From contig CAWCXA010000016.1 of NCBI GenBank assembly GCA_963799425.1, positions 1 through 64,000 on the forward strand: a stretch of DNA of 64,000 nucleotides, given 5' to 3'. Position 1 is the first letter of the stretch; the number at the start of each line of letters is the position of its first letter. Source of the DNA: CAVWSM01 sp963799425. Its GTDB lineage: Bacteria > Actinomycetota > Actinomycetes > Jiangellales > Jiangellaceae. The position numbers and the translations under genes are program-made. The notes below the pieces were generated by a model. That model made no database searches. It saw only the letters and a list, made by a program, of their open reading frames with translations, and had not been told where the DNA came from. Positions 8,602 to 18,681 of this stretch are shown in pieces.

Positions 8602-9767
8602 GACCGTTTCCACCTGCGCACACTAGTGGCATAGAGCGTGCCCCAATCGAAGGGGAACGGAGCGATAAGGCTGTGTCGCTCCTGGTCCCTCCCGGCCGCC
8701 ATGAGTGTGGTTATTGCAGCGGCGAGCGCCTTCGGGTCGTTGGGCGGAATCGCGATCCCGGCGCCTCGCTCAGCGCGCGCAACGATCTCGGGCGCGCCAC
8801 CGAAGTCGGTCACCACGACCCGACTCCCGCTCGCCAGTGCCTCGACCACCACCAGCCCATAAGGCTCCGGCAACGTGGACGGTGCGGCGAGCACATGCAG
8901 CTGTCGGAAGACCGCGGCCGCCTGGTCGGGACCCACCGGCCCCAACCACGTGACACCGGCCATGCCCTGCGTGCGCGCCTCCAACTCCTCGTAGTACCAC
9001 TCTTTCCCCTCAACCGGTGGACCCGCGACGAGCAACTGCGCATCCGCGTCGGATCCGTGGACTGCCGGCCACGCCTCGAGCAGCACGTCGACGCCTTTCC
9101 AGGTGTCGATCCGCCCAACGAACCCCACCGCTGGGAGGGCGGTTCCGTCAGCGGTGCCATCCGGTTCGGGGTGGAACACCGCACGGTCGACGTCCTCGTG
9201 TACGACGCAGATCCGCTCTTGCGGCAGCACGGTGCGGAACTGCTCGGCCACGGCCTCGGAGCAGGCGATAAGCAGATCAGCGAAGCGCCCCACGAGGCGG
9301 CGCTCCAGCCGAAGGGCCGCCTGCGACTGCATCACGATCTCGCGCGCGTGCCAGACATGTGGACGGCGGAGCAGCGCCGCCACTGCCCATCCGTACCACG
9401 AATGCAGCGAGTTCGATGCGATGACATCAGCTCGGTGACGCCGGGCCACACGACACAGACGCGCGACGGCGACCGGCCACTCCAGTGCATAGCGAACCCA
9501 CCAGAGCAGACCACCCGCGGTGGTGATTCGGCGCATGTGGATGACAGATACGGCCACGCCAGCTCGACTGAACTCGGCCTCCAGCGGGGACAGCGCCGGC
9601 ACGACGACACGACAGATGAAACCGTCGGCGGCCATCTGGGACGCCATGCGTAGCAACGCATGGTCCGACCCGCCAGCCTCAGCCATCGGAGTGATGAAGA
9701 GCACACGTCGCCCGACTTGGCGATGGACCTCTCCGGCCGGCGTGCGGGAGGAACGCTCCGCGGTCAC
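8598..9767 (-). CDS. Glycosyltransferase family 4
   Basis: 389-residue GT-B-fold enzyme. The N-terminal Rossmann domain has RVLFITPMAEAGGSDHALL (glycine-rich loop). The C-terminal domain has VGFVGRIDTWKGVDVLLEAW and STLPEPYGLVVVEALASG, the E(x7)E retaining-transferase motif. It likely transfers a nucleotide-sugar residue to a lipid-linked glycan at the inner membrane face. Both ends overlap neighbours by four bases as ATGA: its start with the rmlA stop and its stop with the wbbL start. This places it in the tightly coupled rmlA-GT4-wbbL-manB operon. Donor and acceptor cannot be read from the sequence; a mannose or rhamnose donor is plausible from the neighbours. Confidence 0.85.
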   Translation of the reverse strand: MTAERSSRTPAGEVHRQVGRRVLFITPMAEAGGSDHALLRMASQMAADGFICRVVVPALSPLEAEFSRAGVAVSVIHMRRITTAGGLLWWVRYALEWPVAVARLCRVARRHRADVIASNSLHSWYGWAVAALLRRPHVWHAREIVMQSQAALRLERRLVGRFADLLIACSEAVAEQFRTVLPQERICVVHEDVDRAVFHPEPDGTADGTALPAVGFVGRIDTWKGVDVLLEAWPAVHGSDADAQLLVAGPPVEGKEWYYEELEARTQGMAGVTWLGPVGPDQAAAVFRQLHVLAAPSTLPEPYGLVVVEALASGSRVVVTDFGGAPEIVARAERGAGIAIPPNDPKALAAAITTLMAAGRDQERHSLIAPFPFDWGTLYATSVRRWKRS

Positions 9768-10630
9768 GCGGTTTCGAGCAGGTTCAGCAGGTATTCGCCG
9801 TAGCCGCTCTTGCGAAGGGGTTCGGCAATCGCGCAGAGCTGGTCAGGGTCGATGAATCCCTGCCGGTAGGCAATCTCTTCGATGCAGCCGATCTTCAACC
9901 CCTGCCGCTCCTCCACAACTCGAACGAACTCGGCCGCCTGCATCATCGATGCGAACGTCCCGGTGTCGAGCCACGCGGTTCCCCGCTCGAGTACGGTCAC
10001 GCGAAGCTTCCCCTGCTGCAGATACTCGTCGTTGACGGCCGTGATCTCGAGCTCGCCCCGCGCACTGGGCCTGATGCTGCGAGCGATGTCGACGACGTTG
10101 TTGTCGTAGAAGTACAGGCCCGGCACGGCGTAGGAGCTCTTCGGCTTGTCCGGCTTCTCCTCAATGGAGATGACGTGGCCGTCGTCATCGAACTCGACGA
10201 CGCCATAGGCCGATGGTTCGGCCACGTGATAGGCGAACACGTGACCGCCGTCCGGGTTGATGCTCTGGCGCAAGCTGGATCCCAGCCCCGTCCCGTAGAA
10301 GATGTTGTCACCGAGGACGAGGGCGACGCTCTCGTCGCCGATGAAGTCGGCGCCTATGAGGAAGGCCTGCGCGAGGCCGTCAGGGCGTGGCTGCGTGGCG
10401 TAGGACACAGAGATGCCGAGGTCCGCGCCGTCACCCAGTAGCCGCTGGAATTGCGCCTGGTCCTCGGGCGTCGTGATGATCAGGATCTCCCGGATGCCGG
10501 CCATCATGAGGGTCGACAGCGGGTAGTAGATCATCGGCTTGTCATAGACGGGCATGAGTTGCTTGCTGACGCCCTTGGTGATCGGGTACAACCGGGTGCC
10601 GGAGCCGCCAGCGAGAATGATTCCACGCAT
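9764..10630 (-). CDS. rmlA: Glucose-1-phosphate thymidylyltransferase
   Basis: First enzyme of dTDP-L-rhamnose synthesis: glucose-1-phosphate plus dTTP gives dTDP-glucose. The 288-residue length is standard. Signature residues are all present: GIILAGGSGTRLYPIT, KQLMPVYDKPMIYYPLS, LGDNIFYG (metal-binding Asp), EEKPDKPKSSYAV and AWLDTGTFASMM. It begins a minus-strand operon and overlaps the next GT4 gene as ATGA. The ATG is only eight bases from a TAGGCT -10 box, so the operon message is probably leaderless. The rmlB (4,6-dehydratase) gene for this pathway is not in the window. rmlD is divergent and rmlC lies beyond it. Confidence 0.95.
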   Translation of the reverse strand: MRGIILAGGSGTRLYPITKGVSKQLMPVYDKPMIYYPLSTLMMAGIREILIITTPEDQAQFQRLLGDGADLGISVSYATQPRPDGLAQAFLIGADFIGDESVALVLGDNIFYGTGLGSSLRQSINPDGGHVFAYHVAEPSAYGVVEFDDDGHVISIEEKPDKPKSSYAVPGLYFYDNNVVDIARSIRPSARGELEITAVNDEYLQQGKLRVTVLERGTAWLDTGTFASMMQAAEFVRVVEERQGLKIGCIEEIAYRQGFIDPDQLCAIAEPLRKSGYGEYLLNLLETA

Positions 10631-10638
10631 GGCGGGAC

Positions 10639-10644
10639 AGCCTA
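10639..10644 (-). promoter_or_regulatory. Leaderless-type -10 box for the rmlA operon
   Basis: On the minus strand TAGGCT sits eight bases before the rmlA ATG, in the 94-base region shared with divergent rmlD. There is no ribosome binding site upstream of the ATG. Confidence 0.5.
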
Positions 10645-10676
10645 CCTGCCTCGCCAGACGGCGATTCGTCGCGGAT

Positions 10677-10682
10677 TAGACT
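10677..10682 (+). promoter_or_regulatory. Putative -10 box for rmlD
   Basis: TAGACT on the plus strand, about 42 bases before the preferred rmlD start; same hexamer as before the DUF3105 gene. It would leave a short leader carrying GAGCAGG as ribosome binding site. Confidence 0.4.
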
Positions 10683-10724
10683 CGGTGGCCGACCTTGCCC
10701 ACCCGTACAACGAGCAGGATGATC

Positions 10725-11615
10725 ATGGCGACTCTCACAACCCATCATACGACCCAGCCGATGAAGTGGCTCATCGTTGGCGCCGGCGGCATGCTCGGCC
10801 TCGACCTGCAGGCGTCACTCACGGGTCGTGACCTCGTCGCCCTCGCGCGAGGCGACCTCGATGTGACCTCCGCGGACGAGGTGCAGTTGGCATTGGACGA
10901 GATCCGCCCCGACGTCGTGGTCAACGCCGCGGCCTACACAGCGGTCGACGCTGCCGAGGAACATGAGGCCCAGGCCTTCAACGTCAACGCGGTCGGTCCG
11001 GCGAATCTAGCGAGCGCGTGCGACCAGTCGGGGGCGCGCCTGGTCCAGGTTTCCACCGATTACGTATTCGACGGTCAGGCCAAGGAGCCCTATGCCGAAG
11101 GGGCCCTGGTCGCGCCGAGGTCTGCTTATGGCCGGACGAAGGCAGCGGGTGAGTGGGCCGTCCGGGCGCATCTGCCGGACCGGTCATGGATCGTGCGGTC
11201 GGCCTGGCTCTACGGTGCCGGCGGGCCGAACTTCGTCCGAACGATGATCAATCTCGAGGCAAAACGCGACACACTTTCTGTCGTGGACGACCAGCGTGGC
11301 CAGCCCACCTGGACAGCTCACCTGGCAAGACAAATCGTGCGGCTGGTCGAGGCGGACGCTGCACCTGGCATCTACCACGGCACGTCGTCGGGAGAGACGA
11401 CGTGGTTCGGCCTGACTCGCGCCATCTTCGAACACCTCGGGGCCGACCCCGAGCGGGTGCGACCAACGACGACGGACAAGTTCCCGCGGCCCGCGCCACG
11501 CCCCGCGTACTCAGTGCTCGGGCACGAAGCTTGGGCTCGGGTAGGTATCGAGCCTCTGCCGGATTGGCAGGAGTCGTTGGCTCAGGCCTTCGAGGCGGTC
11601 CGCAGCTCGTCATAG
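10725..11615 (+). CDS. rmlD: dTDP-4-dehydrorhamnose reductase
   Basis: Last enzyme of dTDP-L-rhamnose synthesis, an NAD(P)H-dependent SDR. Motifs: IVGAGGMLGLDL (dinucleotide binding), NAAAYTAVDAAE, QVSTDYVFDG, YGRTKAAGEW (YxxxK) and RSAWLYGAGGPNF. The start is uncertain. The ATG used here has GAGCAGG six bases upstream, an ATG at 10719 is also possible, while the family core begins at MKWLIVGAGG (10761). The 3' end overlaps the convergent rmlC by 34 bases. It is divergent from rmlA and probably shares regulation with it through the compact intergenic promoter region. Confidence 0.93.
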   Translation: MATLTTHHTTQPMKWLIVGAGGMLGLDLQASLTGRDLVALARGDLDVTSADEVQLALDEIRPDVVVNAAAYTAVDAAEEHEAQAFNVNAVGPANLASACDQSGARLVQVSTDYVFDGQAKEPYAEGALVAPRSAYGRTKAAGEWAVRAHLPDRSWIVRSAWLYGAGGPNFVRTMINLEAKRDTLSVVDDQRGQPTWTAHLARQIVRLVEADAAPGIYHGTSSGETTWFGLTRAIFEHLGADPERVRPTTTDKFPRPAPRPAYSVLGHEAWARVGIEPLPDWQESLAQAFEAVRSSS

Positions 11616-12196
11616 AACTGGACGCAGTCCTCGTACTGTGGGAGCAGCCCCTGCGCCTCCGCCTCGGCCAGCGTGGGGGCTGCCTCGTCCTTGGGTGAGA
11701 GCAGGGGAGTCAGGCCGGCCGGCCACTCGATGGCGATCGTCGGGTCGAGTGGATGCACGCCGTGCTCGCGGGTCGAGTGAGTAGACCTCCGAACAGAGGT
11801 ACGAGACGACTGCGCCGTCGGTGAGCGCGATGAACGAGTGCCCAAGACCCTCGCTGACATAGACCGCCTGGCGATCGACTGTCGTCCAGCAGGACCGCCT
11901 CCCATTGACCGAACGTCGGCGAGCCCAAGCGGATATCGATGATCACGTCAAGTACGGCACCGCTCATGCAGGTGACGTACTTGGCCTGGCTCGGCGGCAC
12001 CGAAGCGAAGTGGATACCGCGGACAACGCCCCGCGCTGAGACCGACACATTGGCCTGCCTGAGGTCAAGACGATGACCGCGGGCCTGATTCGAGCGCCTC
12101 GAATCGGTACCACTCAAGAAAGACACCACGATCATCGCGGAATTGACGGGGGGTCAGCTCGTACGCGTCGGCGATCGAGAGCTCTCTGATGTCCAC
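11582..12196 (-). CDS. rmlC: dTDP-4-dehydrorhamnose 3,5-epimerase, about three frameshifts
   Basis: Cupin-fold epimerase of dTDP-rhamnose synthesis, about 204 residues when repaired. Starting at a GTG it reads VDIRELSIADAYEL and FRDDRGVFLEWYRFEALE. A shift near 12092 leads to LRQANVSVSARGVVRGIHFA (with the catalytic His), YVTCMSGAVLDVIIDIR and FGQWEAVLLDD. A second shift near 11885 gives VYVSEGLGHSFIALTDGAVV (catalytic Tyr/Asp region). A third near 11765 gives HPLDPTIAIEWP and the C terminus. Every conserved block is present, only in different frames, which points to indel errors rather than decay. It lies downstream of the LCP gene and converges on rmlD. Confidence 0.8.
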
Positions 12197-12249
12197 GAGC
12201 CCAGCACTTTACTGGGCGGCAGCTGAGCGCGCTGGAGCGGGCATCGGAC

Positions 12250-13673
12250 TTAACCCACACAGACCGGCACGTCGGCTGGAGCCCTGGCAGTTGCGGCGCC
12301 CGTCGTGGTCGGCTGTCTGGGACTCCACCGTGGGCTGTGGTTGCTCGGGCGGGTCGATCGCGTCCTCGACAATCTGCGGACTCGCCGGAAGTTTGGATGC
12401 ACAGGCTCCACGGGGGTGGGACGAAACTCATGCTGACTGGCGACTGCGCACTCGACTTCGCGGCGATCGACACCAGATCTGGGAGATCTGTCAGTGGCAC
12501 GTCGGTCCAGATCGTCTGCGCCGACGCGGAGGCCAGCGACTGGAAGTTGGTCAACACAGTCTGCGGATCCACCTGCTTGAGCATGGCGGACATCACGCAC
12601 CGCTGGCGGGCCATGCGCTCGTAGTCGTTGCTGTCGCGCCTGGACCGGGCGAACCACAGCGCCGTGCCGCCATCCATGCGCTGCTCACCCGTCTCGATCC
12701 ACCCCTCGATCCGGCCGCCCTCGATGCCGATTGGGATCCGCTTGCCCACGTTGATCGTCACGCCACCGACGGCGTTGACCAGTTGTTCGAAGCCCTGCAG
12801 GTCAATGAGAGCCGTGTAGCTGAGCTCCAGCCCCGTAATCGCCTCCACCGCCGACTGCATGGCCGCGACACCTGGGCGGTCCCCGCCGGCGAAGAGGTCA
12901 GAATGGTCCTCGGCCCAGGTGTACACGCCGTTGAGCAGGCATTCGTCTCCGCAGTCGAACCCGTCGGGCCACTCGTCATGCATGGGACTGTCTTCTGTGA
13001 ACGGCACGTTCTGCATGTTGCGCGGCAATCCGAACAAGATCGACGCACCCGTCTCCGCGTCGACGCTGACGACCGTGATGCTGTCGGGACGCAAGCCGTC
13101 GCGATCTGCACCGGCATCGCCGCCGAGCAGCAGGATGTTGTAGCGGCCGTCGCGCTCCCCCGCTCCGCCGCCGGTAAAAACGTCGGAGATGACGACCTGA
13201 ATGCTTCCCAGCGCATTCGCGGCCACCAGCACGACTGCTGACGTGCCGACAGCCAAGAGACCTGTTAGTCCGAAGATCCGCAGCCGGTGGTGGCGCCCGA
13301 GTGTCATGGGCTGACCCAGCCGCCAGGCATCGATGAACAGCACTGCCCACAGCCCGCCAAGGATGAGCAGAAGGTAGCGAATCGCCATCAGTACGGATTC
13401 GTGGCCAAAGAGAACGATGACTGCTCTCGGTGAGAGCAGCCAGAGCACCGCGACAACGACGGCCACTGCGGCGGCCATGATCGCCACACGCAATGCGAAG
13501 CGACCGAGAGCCCGGTTGCCGGCCACGATCTGCGCGGACCCCGGAGCGACCAGCGTCATGCCCAGCAGGCTGAGCGCTCGTCGGAACCGCACGGACTGCG
13601 CGCGTTGCTGAGTGTCGGCTGAGGTCGACGCAGTACGCCCCTGTAGCGAAGTGCTCTTGGGCGGTGCCGACAC
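12250..13673 (-). CDS. LytR-CpsA-Psr (LCP) glycopolymer ligase with multi-helix N terminus, frameshifted C terminus
   Basis: LCP phosphotransferase that would attach lipid-linked glycopolymers to peptidoglycan on the outer membrane face. Unlike standard one-helix LCP proteins, residues about 33-155 contain roughly four hydrophobic helices. The catalytic domain follows: YNILLLGGDAGADRDGLRPD, TVVSVDAETGASILFGLPRN, TALIDLQGFEQLVNAVGGV and ALWFARSRRDSNDYERMARQ, with the arginines that bind the pyrophosphate. A one-base shift near 12412 breaks the end (VPPPVEPVHPNFRRVRR). Two C termini are then possible, ending at 12250 or at 12213, the latter 16 bases before rmlC. The start is GTG. It diverges from a second LCP gene. 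Confidence 0.83.
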
Positions 13674-13912
13674 GATTACGGAGTATTCCGACGGTCTGGC
13701 CGATCAGAATGCCAACACGCCGGGAGACGTCAAGTCAACCCCTGCTCACGCGACGCCAGGATTGCCGCACGACGCGCCAGGCGATGCGTTCGGCGGATCT
13801 CCGCCTCGGCGAACGGGAGCCTGTCTTGGTCGGTCTCGGTCAGGACTGGCGGCACACCGAGGTCCTACGAGGGCGTGTCCACGCAGGAGACAGTACGGCT
13901 CCGCGAGGTACC

Positions 13913-15068
13913 GTGCCTGACGTGACCACGCCATCGGGGTCCGAACCGGACCGGGAGCGCCCGACGACCTTCGTCAGTCGGACGTACGGTCGTGGGGCCA
14001 AGGACCCGATGCCCACGCGCGAGATGCCGGTCATGCCGGAGCCGCAGGCGCCAGTTGACAGAGAGCAACCTGCGGAGGCGCCTCTGAGCGAACCGGCTAC
14101 TACGCGCCGAAAGCCTCCACGTCCGCGGACCCTGTTGCGCTGGCTCGTGGTCCTGCTCGGTGTCTGGCTGGTCTATCTCGTGACCGTTGGGCTGGTTGCG
14201 TACTTCCGCATTGACTCTGTCGACGCGAAGCCCGATGGTGGTCGCCCGGCGGACGGGCCTGGCCGCAACTACCTACTGGTCGGCTCGGACAGCCGCGATG
14301 ACCTGACCCCCGAACAGCAGGCGGAACTTGGCACGGGCGACGTGGAGGGCCGCCGTACCGACACGATCCTGCTGATGCATGTACCCGATGGAGGCGGCGA
14401 GACCGTGCTCATGAGCATCCCCCGCGACTCCCTCGTGGAGATCCCCGGACGCGGGCGAGAACAAGATCAACGCCGCGTACGCATTTGGAGGCCCTGAGCT
14501 GCTCGTCCAGACTGTGGAGTCCGCGACCGGCATCCGCGTTGATGACTATGTGGAGATCGGGTTTGCCGGGTTCGCCGACCTTGTTGATGCCGTCGGTGGC
14601 GTAGCGGTCTGCCCGCCCGAACCGATGGTTGACCCTATGGCCAATCTCAATATTTCGGCTGGTTGCCAGACGCTCGACGGACCGACAGCCTTGGGCTACG
14701 TCCGCTCGCGCGCGACGCCCCTTGGGGACCTGGACCGGGTCCAGCGGCAGCGGGAGGTAATCGGCAAGATCGCTGACAAGGCGGTGTCGCCGATGACAGT
14801 GATCAATCCGATTCGTTACTGGCGCACGATGTTCGCCGGCTCCGACGCAGTGACGGTCGGCGAGCAGACCGGGCCATTTGATCTTGCCCGGTTTGCCTTG
14901 GGGATGAGGCAAGCGACAGGTCCCGACGGTCGCACCTTGACGGTCCCCGTCGCCGACACGCCGACAATCGACGGTATTGGATCGGTTGTTCGCTGGGACG
15001 ACGCGGCGGCTCGGGCACTTTTCGACGCCATCTCCACGGATGGGAGCCTGCCGGCAGGTGAGTCCTGA
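13913..15068 (+). CDS. LytR-CpsA-Psr (LCP) glycopolymer ligase, one frameshift
   Basis: Second LCP phosphotransferase, about 385 residues. A Pro/Arg-rich cytoplasmic tail of about 70 residues precedes one transmembrane helix (LLRWLVVLLGVWLVYLVTVG). The catalytic domain shows NYLLVGSDSRDDLT, RRTDTILLMHVPD, SIPRDSLVEIPG, then after an extra G near 14452 ENKINAAYAFGGPELLVQTV, VGFADLVDAVGGV-like residues and ALGYVRSRATPLGDLDRVQRQ. The conserved Arg and Asp residues are intact. GTG at 13913 is chosen; GTG at 13922 is equally possible and an open frame extends further upstream. Its likely polymer substrates are made by the neighbouring sugar and glycosyltransferase genes. Confidence 0.85.
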
Positions 15069-15137
15069 CCGGTGCCCGACAACAGGTCGGTGCCGGACCA
15101 AGTCTGAGAACGGTCTGCAGGATTGCGGCCCCCTGGC

Positions 15138-15143
15138 TACGGT
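15138..15143 (+). promoter_or_regulatory. Leaderless-type -10 box for the SpoIID-domain gene
   Basis: TACGGT lies nine bases before the GTG start of the SpoIID/LytB protein, with no Shine-Dalgarno sequence between them. Confidence 0.4.
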
Positions 15144-15152
15144 TGAGCCGTC

Positions 15153-17025
15153 GTGAGGTTTCTGTGGCGTGCCTTTCTTGCGGCGGTGGTCATTTCCGCC
15201 ACCGTGCTGTCCGGTGTGCCTGCGGCGCATTCGGCGCCGGCGGAAATCTATCCGGTTCCTCCGAGCGGCTCCTGGGAAATATCCGGCCACGGATGGGGCC
15301 ATGGGAAGGGCCTGTCCCAGTGGGGAGCCCAGGGGGCGGCGCTGCAAGGTGTCACGCGGAACCAGATTCTGGGCTTCTACTACCCCGGTACCAGATCCGT
15401 CAACATCGGCAATCCGACCATACGAGTTCAACTCCAACAGTTCGCTGGTAATGCAATCGTCTTCGGGCGTTACGGCAATGAGTCGGTGACCGTTACTGAC
15501 TTGGGCTCCGGCGCCCAGGGCGTACTCAGTCAGGGGGGATTCCACGCGGTCTTCATCCAAGCGAATTTCATGCAAGTGGTCCGTCGGACGAGCAGCGGCT
15601 GGGCGCCGCTGGCCCTGAGCGGCCGCACCCAGCTCGTAGGTCCAATTGAGTTTGGCGGGCCGTCCGGCGCCTGGCTGTACAACCCAAACCTGTCGGGTGA
15701 CGGTCGCCAGTACTGGGGTCGGATTCGCGCGGTCCGCACTAGCTCGACCACTGCCCAGGCCGTCAACGTCATGGATCTGCAGTCGTACCTCAAAGGCGTC
15801 GTTCCACGTGAGATGCCGGCGTCCTTCGCCACCGCCGCGTTGCAAGCCCAGGCCATGGCGGCACGCACGTACGCTCGCGCGGTGTCGGCCGCTGGCGGCG
15901 CCTGGGACCTGTGTGACACAACTGCATGCCAGGTCTACGGAGGACGAATCGTCTCTGCCAGGGGCGTGCTCACCGGGTTGGAGAGCGCCTCGACCAGCGC
16001 GGCTGTGGATGCCACGCAGGGTCTCGCGCTCTACTACGGCGACGGTCCGGCACTCACCCAGTTCTCGGCCAGCAACGGCGGCTGGTCGGTCGATGGCGGC
16101 AGGCCGTATCTGCAGGCCAGAGAATGACCCCTACTCCGGTGCGGCGCCCAACGACCCGGTGAGCAGCTGGACCGACACGCTGCCTGTGTCACGTGTTCAA
16201 GCGCAATGCCCCGGCGCGGGTCAGCTGCGCCAGATGGTCGTGGCCGGTCGCGACGGCAGGGGGGATTTCGGGGGACGCATCACGTCACTGCGCGTCGATT
16301 GCACTACCGGGTCCGCAACCATCACAGGTGAGGCAGCGCTGCGGCTAGGGATGCGGTCGAGCTGGTGGACCCCGGCCGGACGCCCCTTCGGGAACCTCGA
16401 ACGGGTTCAAGTCACCGACAGCTCGCTGAGAGTACGTGGTTGGGCGATCGACCCGGACTCCGTCAACCCCATCTATGCATGGATCGACGTGGACGGCAAG
16501 GGTGGCCCGACACACGCAGCGCGAGCCCGTCCTGATGTCGCGGCGGTCTACCCCGACTTCGGCCCCAATCATGGATTCCAGCACGAAGTCCCCCGAGTCG
16601 TAGGGAGGCATCGAGTCTGCGCGTGGGGCATCAATGTCGGTCCGGGCGGGGATTCCCTGCTCGGGTGTCTCACCCTAGACGTTCCTCGGGATCCATCGCT
16701 GACCCTGCCAGCCGGCCCACCGGTGGGTCAGCTCGACAGTGTCTCCGCTGCACCCGGCGGTCTGCGCGCCAATGGGTGGGCCATTGACCCGGACTCTCGC
16801 GATCCCATCTATGTCTGGCTGGACGTCTCGGGGCGAGGCTCCCCAGTGCTGGCCAACGGCAACCGCACTGATGTCGGAAACGTCTACCCGGCGTACGGAC
16901 CCGCGCACGGATTCGCAACCGTCATTCAGCGGCCTCCAGGTACCTATCAGGTCTGCGCGCACGGTGTGAACGTCGGGCCCGGAGCCGACCGTTTGCTCGG
17001 CTGCAGGTCAATCACCGTGGCATAG
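15153..17025 (+). CDS. Secreted SpoIID/LytB-domain protein with two C-terminal repeats, one frameshift
   Basis: About 624 residues. A signal peptide (FLWRAFLAAVVISATVLSG, cleavage near AHS-AP) is followed by a SpoIID/LytB domain with HGWGHGKGLSQWGAQGAA, DLQSYLKGVVPREMPASF and LQAQAMAARTYA, including the expected catalytic Glu in the PREMP segment. SpoIID enzymes are lytic transglycosylases acting on denuded glycan. A one-base loss near 16125 splits the gene (YLQARE to NDPYSGAAP). The C terminus holds two repeats of about 95 residues (16390-16680 and 16726-17022) with GWAIDPDS, IYxWxDVxGxG, the YPxxGPxHGF block and VCAxGxNVGPG. The same repeat ends the amidase at 28690, so it probably binds wall glycan; that role is inferred. 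Confidence 0.83.
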
Positions 17026-17167
17026 CGGTCAGGCATACCCGAGTCATACCCCAAGCCGGGTGTTCCGCCTGCAGGTCCACTCGCCGAGGGCCCCGGTGCT
17101 ACAGTCCCGCACTCAAGTGACAAAACTGTACGTCGCCCACCGGGATAACAAGCCAGGAGCTCATCGC

Positions 17168-18103
17168 ATGTCCACGCAGCAGCCGACCGCCGACAAGATC
17201 ATCGAAGCGATGGCGTCAGCGCCTTCGGTCGAGAAGCTGCCAGAGCCCACCGACCTTTCGTCGAGCATCCCCATGAACCCGCCCGGGTGGCTTCAGCAGC
17301 AGGTCGTAGGCAGCTCCTTCAAGGCGGCCTACGAAGAGGCATCCAGTTTCATTACCGTGTCCGACCAAGTTCGCGTGGAGTGCGGCGGACGATCGCTGGC
17401 CGAGTCGGGTCCGGTGCTTGACTTCGGTTGCGGGTGGGGGCGGATCTCGCGTGTTCTGCTCACTCGGGTGCCCCGTGAGCGCCTGTACAGCGTCGATGTA
17501 GACCCGGGCATGATCGCCATCGTTAATGCGACGCTACCTGGGCTGAACGCCATGGCCGTGTCACCAGCGCCCCCGACGATCGCCGCAGATGCCACCTTCG
17601 ACAGCGCCTTCGCATTCAGTGTCTTCTCGCACCTGTCCGAGGACGCACACAGATCCTGGGCCGATGAGTTCGGTCGGATCGTGCGGCCGGGTGGGTTTGC
17701 TTTCATCACCGTCTTGGACTCGATCTTCTTCGACAAGATCCGGGGTGCTCAACAGGCGGTGCAGAGCGGCCAAGGCGATGACTTTTCAAGATCGTTCTCC
17801 ACGCTGGTCGACGACGTCGACGCAGCGCAGCGTGCCTATGACGGAGGCGGCTTCGTCTACGCCGGATCCGGCGGCGGAGGCGTCCTTTCGGGGGACTTTT
17901 ACGGGTGGGCCGCTGCCTCCCCCGAGTTCGTCACCCACACCTGGGGCGCGGCGGGCTTCGACGTCGTCAAGTGGATACCGTCGCAGGTTCTCTTCGACCA
18001 GGCCCTGGTTGTGCTTCGCCGGCGGGCGCCCGGCCAGGCTGCTGGCAGGCCCGCCGTCCCGGCAAAGCGCTCAATCATCAACCGGGTGATGGGTCGATCC
18101 TGA
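17168..18103 (+). CDS. Class I SAM-dependent methyltransferase
   Basis: 311-residue methyltransferase. VLDFGCGWGRISRVLL (residues about 83-98) is the SAM-binding motif I; LYSVDVDPGMIA holds the acidic ribose-binding residue; AFAFSVFSHLSEDAHRSW and IVRPGGFAFITV are motifs II/III-like. The ATG is preceded by AGGAGC eight bases upstream, which rules out the longer upstream frame. Its substrate is unknown; neighbours in polysaccharide synthesis suggest a sugar or glycolipid. The last 33 bases of the gene belong to a repeat copied at 19918, marking a duplication breakpoint. It lies alone between the SpoIID gene and a glycosyltransferase remnant. Confidence 0.83.
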   Translation: MSTQQPTADKIIEAMASAPSVEKLPEPTDLSSSIPMNPPGWLQQQVVGSSFKAAYEEASSFITVSDQVRVECGGRSLAESGPVLDFGCGWGRISRVLLTRVPRERLYSVDVDPGMIAIVNATLPGLNAMAVSPAPPTIAADATFDSAFAFSVFSHLSEDAHRSWADEFGRIVRPGGFAFITVLDSIFFDKIRGAQQAVQSGQGDDFSRSFSTLVDDVDAAQRAYDGGGFVYAGSGGGGVLSGDFYGWAAASPEFVTHTWGAAGFDVVKWIPSQVLFDQALVVLRRRAPGQAAGRPAVPAKRSIINRVMGRS

Positions 18104-18129
18104 CCCAGTTGTGGTGCGTTGCCGGGACG
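18072..18129 (+). repeat. 58-base direct repeat, copy 1
   Basis: Runs from the last codons of the methyltransferase gene across its stop into the 3' end of a degenerate glycosyltransferase copy. It is nearly identical (one visible mismatch) to 19918-19975, with homology continuing more loosely to about 18375. Confidence 0.85.
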
Positions 18130-18130
18130 G

Positions 18131-18375
18131 CCACTGCCGAGGTGATCCGGCTCTTTGTCCGCCACAGGTCTGTTCGACGGTTTCGAGCGAACGCCCGGAT
18201 GCCGATGAACTCTCGCGGGTACCGAGCCGCGACGCGAGCCTCATGACGGCGAATCAGGGCACGCCGCCGAGAAGGTGACGAACTGAAACTGCTCTCGCCC
18301 TCGTGGAGTACGAACCGGTCAAGCGCAGCAACGCGGTGCCGTCTGCCATTTCTCGCCCGCAATCGATGGCGCACG
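18131..18375 (-). pseudogene. Truncated glycosyltransferase family 2 copy (3' remnant)
   Basis: Minus-strand remnant that matches the last third of the intact GT2 gene at 19977-20831. Shared peptide blocks include DRFVLHEGESSFSSSPSRR, ALIRRHEARVAARYPREF and GIRAFARNRRTDLWR. The N-terminal two thirds (nucleotide-sugar and DxD regions) are absent, and the copy lacks a 17-base segment present at 19976-19992 of the other. It cannot encode an active transferase. It is one arm of a duplication whose other arm is the live gene. Confidence 0.8.
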
Positions 18376-18681
18376 CCCAGCCGCCAGCACCCCTTGGCAC
18401 GTTGAACAGGGTTGGGGACAACGCGTGCCCATAACGATGCAGCGGCTGTCCCACGACGTGCCGCTGTTCGTGTAGGACTTCTGCGGTCCCGCCTGCCGAC
18501 GCCAGACGAGCTGCTGACCATGCCGGAGGCGCTACGGGTCAGGCTGTGGCCATAGTTGCTGTTTCCTGTCCCGGTCCTATTGACGTGCCGCTGCCCGAGC
18601 TGCTGGTCCGGATGAACGAGTCACGGATCTTGGAACTGACCGCCACACAGTCACTGCGACAGGCCGGTCGGCGATCTCGCA
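18376..18681. other. Unassigned sequence between the GT remnant and a small ORF
   Basis: About 300 bases with no reading frame that resembles a known family. The first part may be further decayed glycosyltransferase sequence, but no clear match to the intact copy was seen. Confidence 0.4.

Noticed and set aside
17101..17167. Possible -35/-10 pair (GTGACA ... GATAAC) before the methyltransferase gene
   Set aside because: The spacer of about 21 bases is too long for a convincing promoter.
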